From NCBI GenBank assembly GCA_001799735.1, contig MGUA01000005.1, forward strand, positions 15,763 to 79,762: a stretch of DNA of 64,000 nt, read 5' to 3'. The notes under the pieces are model-generated. The model was not told the DNA's origin and made no database searches. It saw only the letters and a program-made list of their open reading frames with translations. The stretch's first letter is position 1. Each line of letters begins with the position of its first letter. Shown here one piece after another: positions 33,738-41,984 of the stretch. Origin of the DNA: Elusimicrobia bacterium GWB2_63_22. Lineage in GTDB: Bacteria > Elusimicrobiota > Elusimicrobia > Elusimicrobiales > UBA9959. The position numbers and the translations under genes are program-made.

Positions 33738-35114
33738 TCAACCCTGGATGCCGTATTCCTTAATTTTGTCGTACAGGGCTTTGCGGTCTATGGAGAGCAA
33801 TTTAGCGGCTTTTAACTTATTGCCGCCGGTTTGCGCCAGAGCCGCGCCGATAAGCCTGCGCTCGGTTTCGCCCCGGGACCGTTTCAGGTTTTCTTTCAGG
33901 TCGAAATCCTCGGGGGACATAGCGGCGGCCGGGGGCGGGCAGCCAGGCGGGTTCTGTCCGCCCAGGCCCAGATGCTCCGGCAGTATCTCCCCCCCGGAAA
34001 GCAGGGCCGCGCGGATTATAACGTTCTTAAGTTCGCGCACGTTGCCCGGCCAGGCATAGGCCGTCAGGGCGGCCAGGGCGGCGCTGGAGATGGACTCTAC
34101 TTTTTTATTAACCAGCCGCTCGGCCTCTTTCAAGAAGAAGGCTGCCAGCGCGGGGATGTCTTCCTTGCGCTCCGCCAGCGACGGCACGCGCAGGGTGAAC
34201 TGGTTAAGGCGGTGAAAAAGGTCCTCGCGGAAAAGGCCGTCCTTTATGCAGGCGGGCAGGTCGCGGTTGGCGGCCACGATCACGCGGGTATCCACCGGGA
34301 TATCCTTCTTGCCGCCGAGGTGGCGGATGCGGCGCTCCTCCAGCACGCGCAGGAGCTTGGCCTGCGTGGCCAGGGTGAGGTTGGCTATTTCGTCGAGAAA
34401 AAGGGTGCCGCCGAAAGCGGTTTCAAAAAGGCCGGGCTTGCGGCGGTCCGCGCCGGTAAAAGCCCCGCGCTCGTAGCCGAACAGTTCGCTCTCCACCAGG
34501 TTCTCGGGCAGGGCGCCGCAGTCCAGCGCCACAAAGGGGCTGCCGCCGCGGGTGCTGCGGCGGTGTATCTCGCGCGCCCACACTTCTTTGCCCGAGCCCG
34601 ACGGGCCGGAAAGAATGACCGTCAGGTCGGTGGCCGCCACCTGCGCGGCCAGGTCCGCCGTCTGCTTTATTTCTTTGCTGGCGCCAAAAACGGGTTCGGC
34701 GCCGTGCGCTTTTTTAACGTGGCTGCGCAGCGCGTCGAACTCGCGGCGCAGGCGGCGCTCTTTGACGGCCTTGTCGATGATGAGCAGCAGCTCCTCGTTG
34801 CCGAAAGGCTTTATCAGGTAGTCCAGCGCGCCCAGCTTCATGGCCTTCACGGCGCTGGTAACGTCGGCGTGGCCGGTGAGGATGATGACCGGCAGGCCGG
34901 GGTCCTCGGCCTTCAGTTTCTCCAGCAGGGTCAGGCCGTCGGCGTCGCCGAGCACCATATCCAGGATCACCGCGTCGAAGGTGAGGGCGTCGGCCAGGGA
35001 CAGGGCCTCGGCGCCGGAGGAGGCCGCGGCGCAGGCGTGGCGGCCGGCCTCAAGGGCGGCTTTAAGCACGTAGCGCGTGTCGGCGTCGTCTTCGGCGATG
35101 AGGATATTGGCCAT
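33738..35114 (-). CDS. NtrC-family sigma-54-dependent response regulator
   Basis: Receiver (VILDMVLGDADG), AAA+ with FGYERGAFTGADRR (GAFTGA loop), FIS-type HTH TGGNKLKAAKLLSIDRKALYDKIKEYGI. Confidence 0.95.
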   Translation of the reverse strand: MANILIAEDDADTRYVLKAALEAGRHACAAASSGAEALSLADALTFDAVILDMVLGDADGLTLLEKLKAEDPGLPVIILTGHADVTSAVKAMKLGALDYLIKPFGNEELLLIIDKAVKERRLRREFDALRSHVKKAHGAEPVFGASKEIKQTADLAAQVAATDLTVILSGPSGSGKEVWAREIHRRSTRGGSPFVALDCGALPENLVESELFGYERGAFTGADRRKPGLFETAFGGTLFLDEIANLTLATQAKLLRVLEERRIRHLGGKKDIPVDTRVIVAANRDLPACIKDGLFREDLFHRLNQFTLRVPSLAERKEDIPALAAFFLKEAERLVNKKVESISSAALAALTAYAWPGNVRELKNVIIRAALLSGGEILPEHLGLGGQNPPGCPPPAAAMSPEDFDLKENLKRSRGETERRLIGAALAQTGGNKLKAAKLLSIDRKALYDKIKEYGIQG

Positions 35115-35116
35115 AA

Positions 35117-35146
35117 TGACTGGATCCCGGCTTTCGCCGGGATGAC
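35117..35146. repeat. REP-like palindromic element TGACTGGATCCCGGCTTTCGCCGGGATGAC
   Basis: ATCCCGGC-TTTC-GCCGGGAT hairpin; encodes the familiar 'DWIPAFAGMT' peptide in the antisense ORF. Confidence 0.7.
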
Positions 35147-35148
35147 AC

Positions 35149-36258
35149 CTAGACGGTCTTCTTGAACCTCAGGCTGATCGAGGCGCCGCCGCCGGCGGGC
35201 GAGGAGGCGATGATGCGGCCGCCGTGCTCGTCCATGATCTGGCGGGCCAGGTAAAGGCCCAGGCCGGTGCCGTTCTCCTTGGTGGTGAAGAAGGGCTGGA
35301 AAAGATTTTCGAGGATGGAAGCTTCCATGCCGGGGCCGTTGTCGGTAATGGTAAGAAACACCTCCTGCTCCGCGTCCAGCCAGCCGCAGCTTATCCGGAT
35401 GCGCCCGTCGTGGCGGCCGGCCAGCGCCTGCAGGGCGTTATTGAGCAGGTTGTAGATGACGCTGTGTATGTAGTTCGGGTCCAGGAAAACCTTGGGCGCG
35501 TGGCCGCAGTCCTTCTCCACCGCCACCTTGCCGGACTTAAGCGAGCTGTCTATCAGCTCCAGCGCGGATTCGGCGGCCGTGTGCACGGAGTAAGGCTCCA
35601 GCCGGCACATGCCGCTGCGGGAAAAGTCCAGCAGGGTCTTTACTATCTTGGAGGCGCGCCGGGCGTTGCGCTCTATCAGCTCGGCGCCGGTGCGCACCTG
35701 ATCCGGCTGGCCCTCCTGGGCGCGCAGCAGCTCCGACGTGGAAAGGATCACGTGCAGCGGGTTCTTGATGTCGTGCGCGAACATGGAGGTGAGCTGGCCG
35801 ATGGAGGTGAGGCGGTTGAGCTTGCGGGCCGCGTTCTTAAAAACGTGCGGGTCCTTGAGGGCGGACCATTCGTCGGGCGAGACGGGCGACAGGTACAGGC
35901 AGAAACCGTTGACCTCCCCCTTGTCGTCCTTGAGCGCCAGGACGGTGAGGAAAAGGCGGGCGATGCTGCGCGAGGCGGTCAGCATGTAGAACCGGTAGTT
36001 GCGCACCACGCCGTTGCGGGCCGCCAGCGCCGCCATGTCCGAAAATTCTTTAAGGTCCTTCTCCAGCACCAGCGAGGAGACCGGTTTCCCGTCGAGCGAC
36101 TGGCCGGCCCAGCCCAGCAGTTTAAGGGTGGCGGCGTTCATCAGCAGGACGTTGAGGTCCTTGTCCAGCACCAGCATCGGCTCCTGCGCGTTGAAGAAGA
36201 TAGCGTTGAAAAGGCTGCGCTGAAGAGCGTGCGGGGCGGTGTCTTTTTTTGTGATCAT
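35149..36258 (-). CDS. PAS-domain histidine kinase, NtrB-like, soluble
   Basis: MLVLDKDLNVLLMNAATLKLLGW (PAS), FAHDIKNPLHVILSTSELL (H box), ITDNGPGMEASILENLFQPFFTTKENGTGLGLYLA. Confidence 0.92.
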   Translation of the reverse strand: MITKKDTAPHALQRSLFNAIFFNAQEPMLVLDKDLNVLLMNAATLKLLGWAGQSLDGKPVSSLVLEKDLKEFSDMAALAARNGVVRNYRFYMLTASRSIARLFLTVLALKDDKGEVNGFCLYLSPVSPDEWSALKDPHVFKNAARKLNRLTSIGQLTSMFAHDIKNPLHVILSTSELLRAQEGQPDQVRTGAELIERNARRASKIVKTLLDFSRSGMCRLEPYSVHTAAESALELIDSSLKSGKVAVEKDCGHAPKVFLDPNYIHSVIYNLLNNALQALAGRHDGRIRISCGWLDAEQEVFLTITDNGPGMEASILENLFQPFFTTKENGTGLGLYLARQIMDEHGGRIIASSPAGGGASISLRFKKTV

Positions 36259-37310
36259 AACCCGGCCTTGTTCCGATAAAGGTTCACGCTTCGCCTGGAA
36301 ACACGTATCCCGTGAACAGCCTTGAGGGTTTCGGCCACTTCCGCGTCAGACAGCTTTTTTTGCCCCGCCCCCAGGATGTCTTTTATTTTATCAATTATAT
36401 ACGCGTTTTTCTGCCTGAAAAGGCTTTTTAATTTTATTTCCTCCCCCTGCGGCGTTATCAGCGTTTTTGCGGAGATAAGCCGGGAGACGGTGCCGGGGTT
36501 CAGCCCGACGGCCGCGGCCAGCTCCCGCTGCGTAAAAGGCTTAAGCGGCCCCTCGCCGAGGAGGAAGCTTTTCTGCCGCTCTATTATGGCGGAAAGGGTG
36601 CGGTGAAAGCCGGCCTTGCGCCAGCCGATGCGCTGGGCGCGCGAGGCCAGGTTGCGGACGCGGGCGGCCTCCGCCGGGGACAGGGCGCCGCTCTTGAGCA
36701 GGCGCGAGAAGGCTTCCCCGTCGATAACATAGGCCCCCTTGAGATAGGAGGGATGCGTGTATTCGATAAAGAGCCGGCCTTTCTCGGCGGCTATCCGGGC
36801 GGCGCAGCGCAGGAAAAGCCCGGGCAGGGCGGCCGGCGCCACTCTTTCATGAGAAAGGATGAAGGCGTCCACGAAAGATTTAAGGGCCAGGACTTCGGCC
36901 TGGGTGAGGCCGCACTCCTTGGCGGCGGAGGGCGGAGAGAACGGCAGGCCGGAAAGAAAACAGCTCTCAAAAGCGGCCGCCCCGGCGCGGCGGGCGAGAT
37001 CCAGCATGGCGGGCCTCTCCGACAGCCATTCCCCGGCCGTGGCGCCCGGCCCGGCGGCCGTGGCCAGGGCCTCGTCGCCGCAGGCGAGGGAAAAAGCGTA
37101 GGAGGCCCCGGGGAAGCGGCGGCGGCGCAGCGGCGCGCGGCCATGGGCGTCCGGTTGGAACAATTTAGAGAACAGCGGGTCGGCCTCCAGCTCGGCCGCC
37201 TGGCCCAGAAAATCAGCCTCCGGCACGGCCAGCACGGAGAAGAGCCGCAGGTCCTGCCGCTGGACCTGCCGCTGAGAGAGCTGCTGCGCCTGTTTTACCG
37301 GCTTTTTCAT
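36255..37310 (-). CDS. rpoN: RNA polymerase sigma-54 factor, divergent/short
   Basis: Gln-rich region I-like N-terminus; LKPFTQRELAAAVGLNPGTVSRLISAKTLITPQGEEIKLKSLF; RpoN-box-like VSRRSVNLYRNKAGL. Confidence 0.8.
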   Translation of the reverse strand: MKKPVKQAQQLSQRQVQRQDLRLFSVLAVPEADFLGQAAELEADPLFSKLFQPDAHGRAPLRRRRFPGASYAFSLACGDEALATAAGPGATAGEWLSERPAMLDLARRAGAAAFESCFLSGLPFSPPSAAKECGLTQAEVLALKSFVDAFILSHERVAPAALPGLFLRCAARIAAEKGRLFIEYTHPSYLKGAYVIDGEAFSRLLKSGALSPAEAARVRNLASRAQRIGWRKAGFHRTLSAIIERQKSFLLGEGPLKPFTQRELAAAVGLNPGTVSRLISAKTLITPQGEEIKLKSLFRQKNAYIIDKIKDILGAGQKKLSDAEVAETLKAVHGIRVSRRSVNLYRNKAGL

Positions 37311-37384
37311 AGGGAAAACTACCCGTCCAGATTATAACAATTTTGCCCCTTTCTAAAGGGCCGCCCCCCTCCTCGTCGGCAAAG

Positions 37385-37413
37385 TTGACAATACCCCGCA
37401 GTATTGATAGATT
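37385..37413 (+). promoter_or_regulatory. Sigma-70 promoter TTGACA-N17-TAGATT upstream of nrdJ
   Basis: -35 37385-37390, -10 37408-37413; spacer contains inverted repeat AATAC-CCCGCA-GTATT. Confidence 0.55.
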
Positions 37414-37507
37414 ACAGTTAATTCCGATAAAGATTTTTGGCGCGGTTCACGACAGAAACCCCTGCCCGCAAGCGTTTGGGGAGCCGGAGCGGGGCCGGGA
37501 AATACAT

Positions 37508-40500
37508 ATGAGGGCGCATTTAATGAAGACCACCACATTGGACAAGAGAAAGATCTATCTCAGCGAGAACCAGGCCAAGGTAATAAAAGACAAATACCTC
37601 CGCGACGAGGCCGGCCCCGAGGAGCTTTTTGAGCGCGTCGCCCACAACATTTCCCTTTCGGAGATCATCTTCCACCCCGACGCCGCCAAGTGGGGCGTTT
37701 TCGAGGGCGTTAACTACCGCGTGAGCGAAACCGCGGGCGACGGCCCGCAGTCCCGCACCCTGTTCTTCCACGAAGGCCTGGCCGAGAGCTCCGAGCGCGA
37801 GGCGAACTTCATGAAGTTCGTCGCCAACCTGGAGAAGGCCTACGCCACCGTGGACGCCGCCCGCGCGGCCGCCGATAAATGGCGGACCGAGTTCTACAAC
37901 ATGATGGCGGATTTCAACTTCCTGCCCAATTCCCCCACGCTGATGAACGCCGGGCGCGACCTGCAGCAGCTGTCGGCCTGTTACGTGCTGCCCGTGCCGG
38001 ACTCCATGGAGGGCATCGCCAAGGCGCTGACCGCGCAGAGCCTCATCCAGAAATCCGGCGGCGGCACCGGCTTCTCTTTCTGCCGCGTGCGGCCCAAGGG
38101 CGACACGGTAAAGAAGACCAACGGCGTGGCCTCGGGCGCCATCTCGTTCATGAAGCTTTTCGACAAGCTCACCGACGTGGTAAAGCAGGGCGGCACCCGC
38201 CGCGGGGCCAACATGGGCATCATCCCCTACTGGCACCCCGAGATCAAGGAGTTCATCACGCTCAAGTCGCAGCAGGGCGTGCTGGAGAACTTCAACATCT
38301 CCATCGCCCTCGACGAGAAATTCATGAAGGCCGTGGAGACCGGCGGCAGCTACGACCTCATAAACCCGCGCAACAAAGAAGCCGTCGGCACCATGAAGTC
38401 CCGCGAGGTCTTCAACATGCTCGTCGAGTCCGCCTGGGCCTCCGGCGACCCCGGCATAGTCTTCATGGACCGCATCAACGAGACCAATTCCAACCCCACC
38501 CCGGCCCTGGGCCAGATCGAAAGCACCAACCCCTGTTTTGCCGGCACGGTACGCCTGGCCACGGACCGCGGGCTATTGACCTTTGAGGAGCTCTTCATCG
38601 ACAAGGCCCCTATCTCTGTCGCCACCGATGACCGCGTGCCGGGGATACGCGCGGCGGGGCCCGGAGGCGGCTGCGCCGTGGCCGAAAGGACCAAAACGGG
38701 CGTTACGCTGAGAAGCGCGGTTCCGGTGTTCAAGACACGCAAGAACTGGCCTGTTTTCATGCTGGAGACGGAGCACGGCTACGAGGTTACGGCAACGGCG
38801 GACCACAAGTTCTTCACCCCGGACGGGCCGGTAGAGCTTAAGGACCTGAAGCCCGGAGACCCGGTATTGATACAATCCGGCGCCGGGGCCTGGAGCCGCA
38901 ATTACGAGCTGCCGCCTTTTATCTCCGGGAACAAGCTTAAAGCGAGGGCGGAGCGCGGCGAAGCCGTTCTCCCTAAAAAATGGTCCAGGGAACTGGGCGA
39001 ACTCCTGGGCTGGCTGACGGGCGACGGCTGGGTCAGCGCCGAAACCCCGGAAGGGCGCCACGTGCCCAACTACACCGTAGGCCTGATGTACGGCGACGAA
39101 GAGAAGAAGATACTGGCGCCTAAATTCAGGGCCCTTATAAAGCAGTGGACCGGCCTTGAGGGTTCCGAAATAGAAAGAAACGGCACGCTGGCTCAGTACT
39201 ATAAATCAGCCCTGTACTATTTTTTAAACTCGCTCGGAGTCCAGGAAAAGAACGGTCTTCAGAAGCAGGTGCCGGAAGCTTTATGGAGCGCCCCGCGCGA
39301 GGCGGTGCTCGGGTTCCTGTCGGCGCTGTTCACCGCCGACGGCACGGTTAATGTCTCGGCGCGGGTCCATTACGGTTCCATTCGGCTGGCCAACAGTTCC
39401 AGGAAGCTGCTCCAGGAGGTCCAGCTGCTGCTGCTTAACGAGGGGATAGTTTCCCAGCTTTATTTGCGCCGTAAAGCCGGCAAAAAACTGATGCCTGATT
39501 CTAAAAGGAATCCCAAGCTTTATTCTTTCAGCGACCAGTACGAACTTGTGATCACCCGCCAGAACCGCGCGCGTTTCCTGAAAGAGATCGGTTTCCTGAC
39601 TCCCGCGAAACAGAGCAAAGCCGCCGCGTTCGAGACCACTCTTACGCGGGGAGCTTACCAGGAATCCTTCACAACCAGGGTCAAAGAGATACTCCCGGCC
39701 GGCCAGACCGACGTGTACTGCACTACGGAGCCGGAGACGCATTCTTTAATTTCTGCTGGTATTATAAGCGCTAATTGTGGCGAGCAACCGTTGTTGCCCT
39801 GGGAGTCCTGCAACCTGGGGTCCATCAACCTGGCCAACTACGTCACCGGCGAGATGAACCGCGGCCGCCTGGACCTGGAGCGCCTCGGCGCCACCGTGGC
39901 CAGGGCCGTGCGCTTTCTCGACAACGTGATAGAGATAAACAACTACCCGCTGGCCGAGATCGAGCGCATCGCCAAGGGCAACCGCAAGATCGGCCTGGGC
40001 GTCATGGGCTGGGCCGAGACCGCTGTAAAGCTGGGCGTGGCCTACGACAGCCCCGAAGGTCTGGAGAAGGCCGCGGAAGTGATGAAGTTCGTAAACGAAA
40101 AGGCCATGGAAGCTTCCTGCGAGCTGGCCAAAGAGCGCGGCGTGTTCCAGAACTGGCAGGATTCCATCTACGACGTGAACGGCAAACATTTCCGCGGCGT
40201 GTCGGCCAGGCCCCGCAACTCCGCCCGCACCACCATCGCCCCCACCGGCACCATCGCCATAGCGGCCGGCCTGCAGGGCTCGGGCATAGAGCCGTTCTTC
40301 GCCATCGCCTACACGCGCTACAACGCCAAGGCGCTAGACGCCATAAAGAACAACCGCGACCCCGAAGCCAAGGATACTTTCTTCGAGGTGAACGCGCTGT
40401 TCAAGCGCATCGCCCAGCACAACGGCTTCTTCGGCATGGACGAGAAGACCTTGTGGAAGAAGATCGAGGCCAACCATAAGGCCGTGCGCGGCATCCCGGA

Positions 40501-41275
40501 GATCCCCAAGCAGATCCAGGACCTGTTCCCCACCGCCCACGACGTGTCGGTAGAGAACCACATAAAGATCCAGGCGGCTTTCCAGGCGCACACTGACAAC
40601 GCCGTCTCCAAGACCATCAACATGTCCGCCTCGTCGAAGATTGAGGACGTGCGGAACTGCTACCTGCTGGCCCACAAGTTGGGCTGCAAGGGCCTTACCG
40701 TCTACCGCGACGGCTGCAAGACCCAGCAGGTGCTCAACATCGGCTCCGGCACGCAGCCCCAGGCCAAGACTAAAAAGAAGAAGGCCCCGCTGCAGTCCTT
40801 CGGCGTGTCCTCCGAGTATTTCCAGCTCAAGACCGGCTACGGCCCGCTGCACGTGCACATCAACTACAACGAGCACGGCCCGTACCAGGTGTTCACCAAC
40901 ATGCCGCCGCTTGGCACCGAGATCAGCGGCCTGACCTCGCTCATCGGCATCCTGCTCTCCAAGTACCTCGAGGAAGGCGGCGACCCGATAAAGGTGATAA
41001 AGCACCTCAACTCGGTGAAGGGCGACCGGCCCGTCGGCCTGGGCGACAACAGGATCAACTCCGTGGCGCACGGCATAGCCGTGGCGCTCAGGAGCCACCT
41101 CAAGCGCACCGGCATCATCGCCACCGACGCCGAGATAAACGGCCAGGAGAAGCTGGAGCTGTGGGACGCCTCCCACACCCAGTACTGCCCCAAGTGCTAC
41201 TCGTCCAACGTCAGCTTCGAGTCGGGCTGCTCGGGCCCCACCTGCCACGACTGCGGCTACTCGGAATGTTCCTGA
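37508..41275 (+). CDS. nrdJ: Adenosylcobalamin-dependent (class II) ribonucleotide reductase, interrupted by an intein
   Basis: NSPTLMNAGRDLQQLSACYVLPVPDSM, ESTNP|C...|CGEQPLLPWESCNLGSINLA, C-terminal CPKCYSSNVSFESGCSGPTCHDCGYSEC. Start could alternatively be 37523. Confidence 0.93.
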   Translation: MRAHLMKTTTLDKRKIYLSENQAKVIKDKYLRDEAGPEELFERVAHNISLSEIIFHPDAAKWGVFEGVNYRVSETAGDGPQSRTLFFHEGLAESSEREANFMKFVANLEKAYATVDAARAAADKWRTEFYNMMADFNFLPNSPTLMNAGRDLQQLSACYVLPVPDSMEGIAKALTAQSLIQKSGGGTGFSFCRVRPKGDTVKKTNGVASGAISFMKLFDKLTDVVKQGGTRRGANMGIIPYWHPEIKEFITLKSQQGVLENFNISIALDEKFMKAVETGGSYDLINPRNKEAVGTMKSREVFNMLVESAWASGDPGIVFMDRINETNSNPTPALGQIESTNPCFAGTVRLATDRGLLTFEELFIDKAPISVATDDRVPGIRAAGPGGGCAVAERTKTGVTLRSAVPVFKTRKNWPVFMLETEHGYEVTATADHKFFTPDGPVELKDLKPGDPVLIQSGAGAWSRNYELPPFISGNKLKARAERGEAVLPKKWSRELGELLGWLTGDGWVSAETPEGRHVPNYTVGLMYGDEEKKILAPKFRALIKQWTGLEGSEIERNGTLAQYYKSALYYFLNSLGVQEKNGLQKQVPEALWSAPREAVLGFLSALFTADGTVNVSARVHYGSIRLANSSRKLLQEVQLLLLNEGIVSQLYLRRKAGKKLMPDSKRNPKLYSFSDQYELVITRQNRARFLKEIGFLTPAKQSKAAAFETTLTRGAYQESFTTRVKEILPAGQTDVYCTTEPETHSLISAGIISANCGEQPLLPWESCNLGSINLANYVTGEMNRGRLDLERLGATVARAVRFLDNVIEINNYPLAEIERIAKGNRKIGLGVMGWAETAVKLGVAYDSPEGLEKAAEVMKFVNEKAMEASCELAKERGVFQNWQDSIYDVNGKHFRGVSARPRNSARTTIAPTGTIAIAAGLQGSGIEPFFAIAYTRYNAKALDAIKNNRDPEAKDTFFEVNALFKRIAQHNGFFGMDEKTLWKKIEANHKAVRGIPEIPKQIQDLFPTAHDVSVENHIKIQAAFQAHTDNAVSKTINMSASSKIEDVRNCYLLAHKLGCKGLTVYRDGCKTQQVLNIGSGTQPQAKTKKKKAPLQSFGVSSEYFQLKTGYGPLHVHINYNEHGPYQVFTNMPPLGTEISGLTSLIGILLSKYLEEGGDPIKVIKHLNSVKGDRPVGLGDNRINSVAHGIAVALRSHLKRTGIIATDAEINGQEKLELWDASHTQYCPKCYSSNVSFESGCSGPTCHDCGYSECS
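38534..39775 (+). mobile_element. Intein (414 aa) with LAGLIDADG homing endonuclease domain, within nrdJ
   Basis: Starts CFAGTVRLATDRGLLTFEEL, ends HSLISAGIISAN before Cys+1 of the extein; LAGLIDADG-type ELLGWLTGDGWVS and VLGFLSALFTADGTVN. Confidence 0.93.
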
Positions 41276-41294
41276 GGCGCTGACGCCCCCGGCT

Positions 41295-41324
41295 AAAAGG
41301 CCCCGCTCCGGCGGGGCCTTTATT
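41295..41324 (+). terminator. Rho-independent terminator
   Basis: AAAGGCCCCGC-TCC-GGCGGGGCCTTTATTTT. Confidence 0.8.
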
Positions 41325-41361
41325 TTGCCCGGACTCACGGGTATTTTTATAGAATATAACC

Positions 41362-41979
41362 ATGCGAAAAGGACTTTTTATCGTTCTGGAAGGGCCCGAC
41401 AGGTCCGGCAAGTCCACGCAGGCCGGGCTACTGAAGGCCTGGCTGGAGGAGCGCGGCCGCGAGGTGGTAGTGACCCGCGAGCCCGGCGGCACCCGCCTTT
41501 CGGAGCAGATCCGCGAGATACTGCTGGACCCCGCGAGCCGGATAGAGCCGATGACCGAGCTCTTCCTCTACGAGACGTCGAGGATAAAGCACACCCTCGA
41601 AAAGATCCTGCCGGCCCTCAAGGCGGGCAAGGTCATAATTTGCGACCGCTATACCCTTTCCACCACGGCCTACCAGGGCTACGGCCGCGGCCTGGACCTG
41701 AAGACCGTGGAGACCCTCAACCGCATAGCCACGCTGAATTTAAAACCGCACCTTACGCTGGTGCTGGACATTCCGGACAGGATCTTCGCCCAGCGGGAAC
41801 ACCTGCGCGCCGGGCGCGACCGCATGGAGCGGCAGTCCGACCTTTTCCGCCGGCGCGTCAACCGCGCCTACAAGCTGCTGGCCCGCAAGCCCGGCGTGAC
41901 GCGGGTGGACGCCGGCCGCCCGATAGAGGCCATACAGGCCGACATCAGGGCGCGCGTGGCGAAGCTCCTCAGGAAATAA
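41362..41979 (+). CDS. tmk: Thymidylate kinase
   Basis: FIVLEGPDRSGKSTQAGLL, TREPGGTRLSEQIREILLD, CDRYTLSTTAYQGYGRGLD. Confidence 0.95.
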   Translation: MRKGLFIVLEGPDRSGKSTQAGLLKAWLEERGREVVVTREPGGTRLSEQIREILLDPASRIEPMTELFLYETSRIKHTLEKILPALKAGKVIICDRYTLSTTAYQGYGRGLDLKTVETLNRIATLNLKPHLTLVLDIPDRIFAQREHLRAGRDRMERQSDLFRRRVNRAYKLLARKPGVTRVDAGRPIEAIQADIRARVAKLLRK

Positions 41980-41984
41980 AACCG

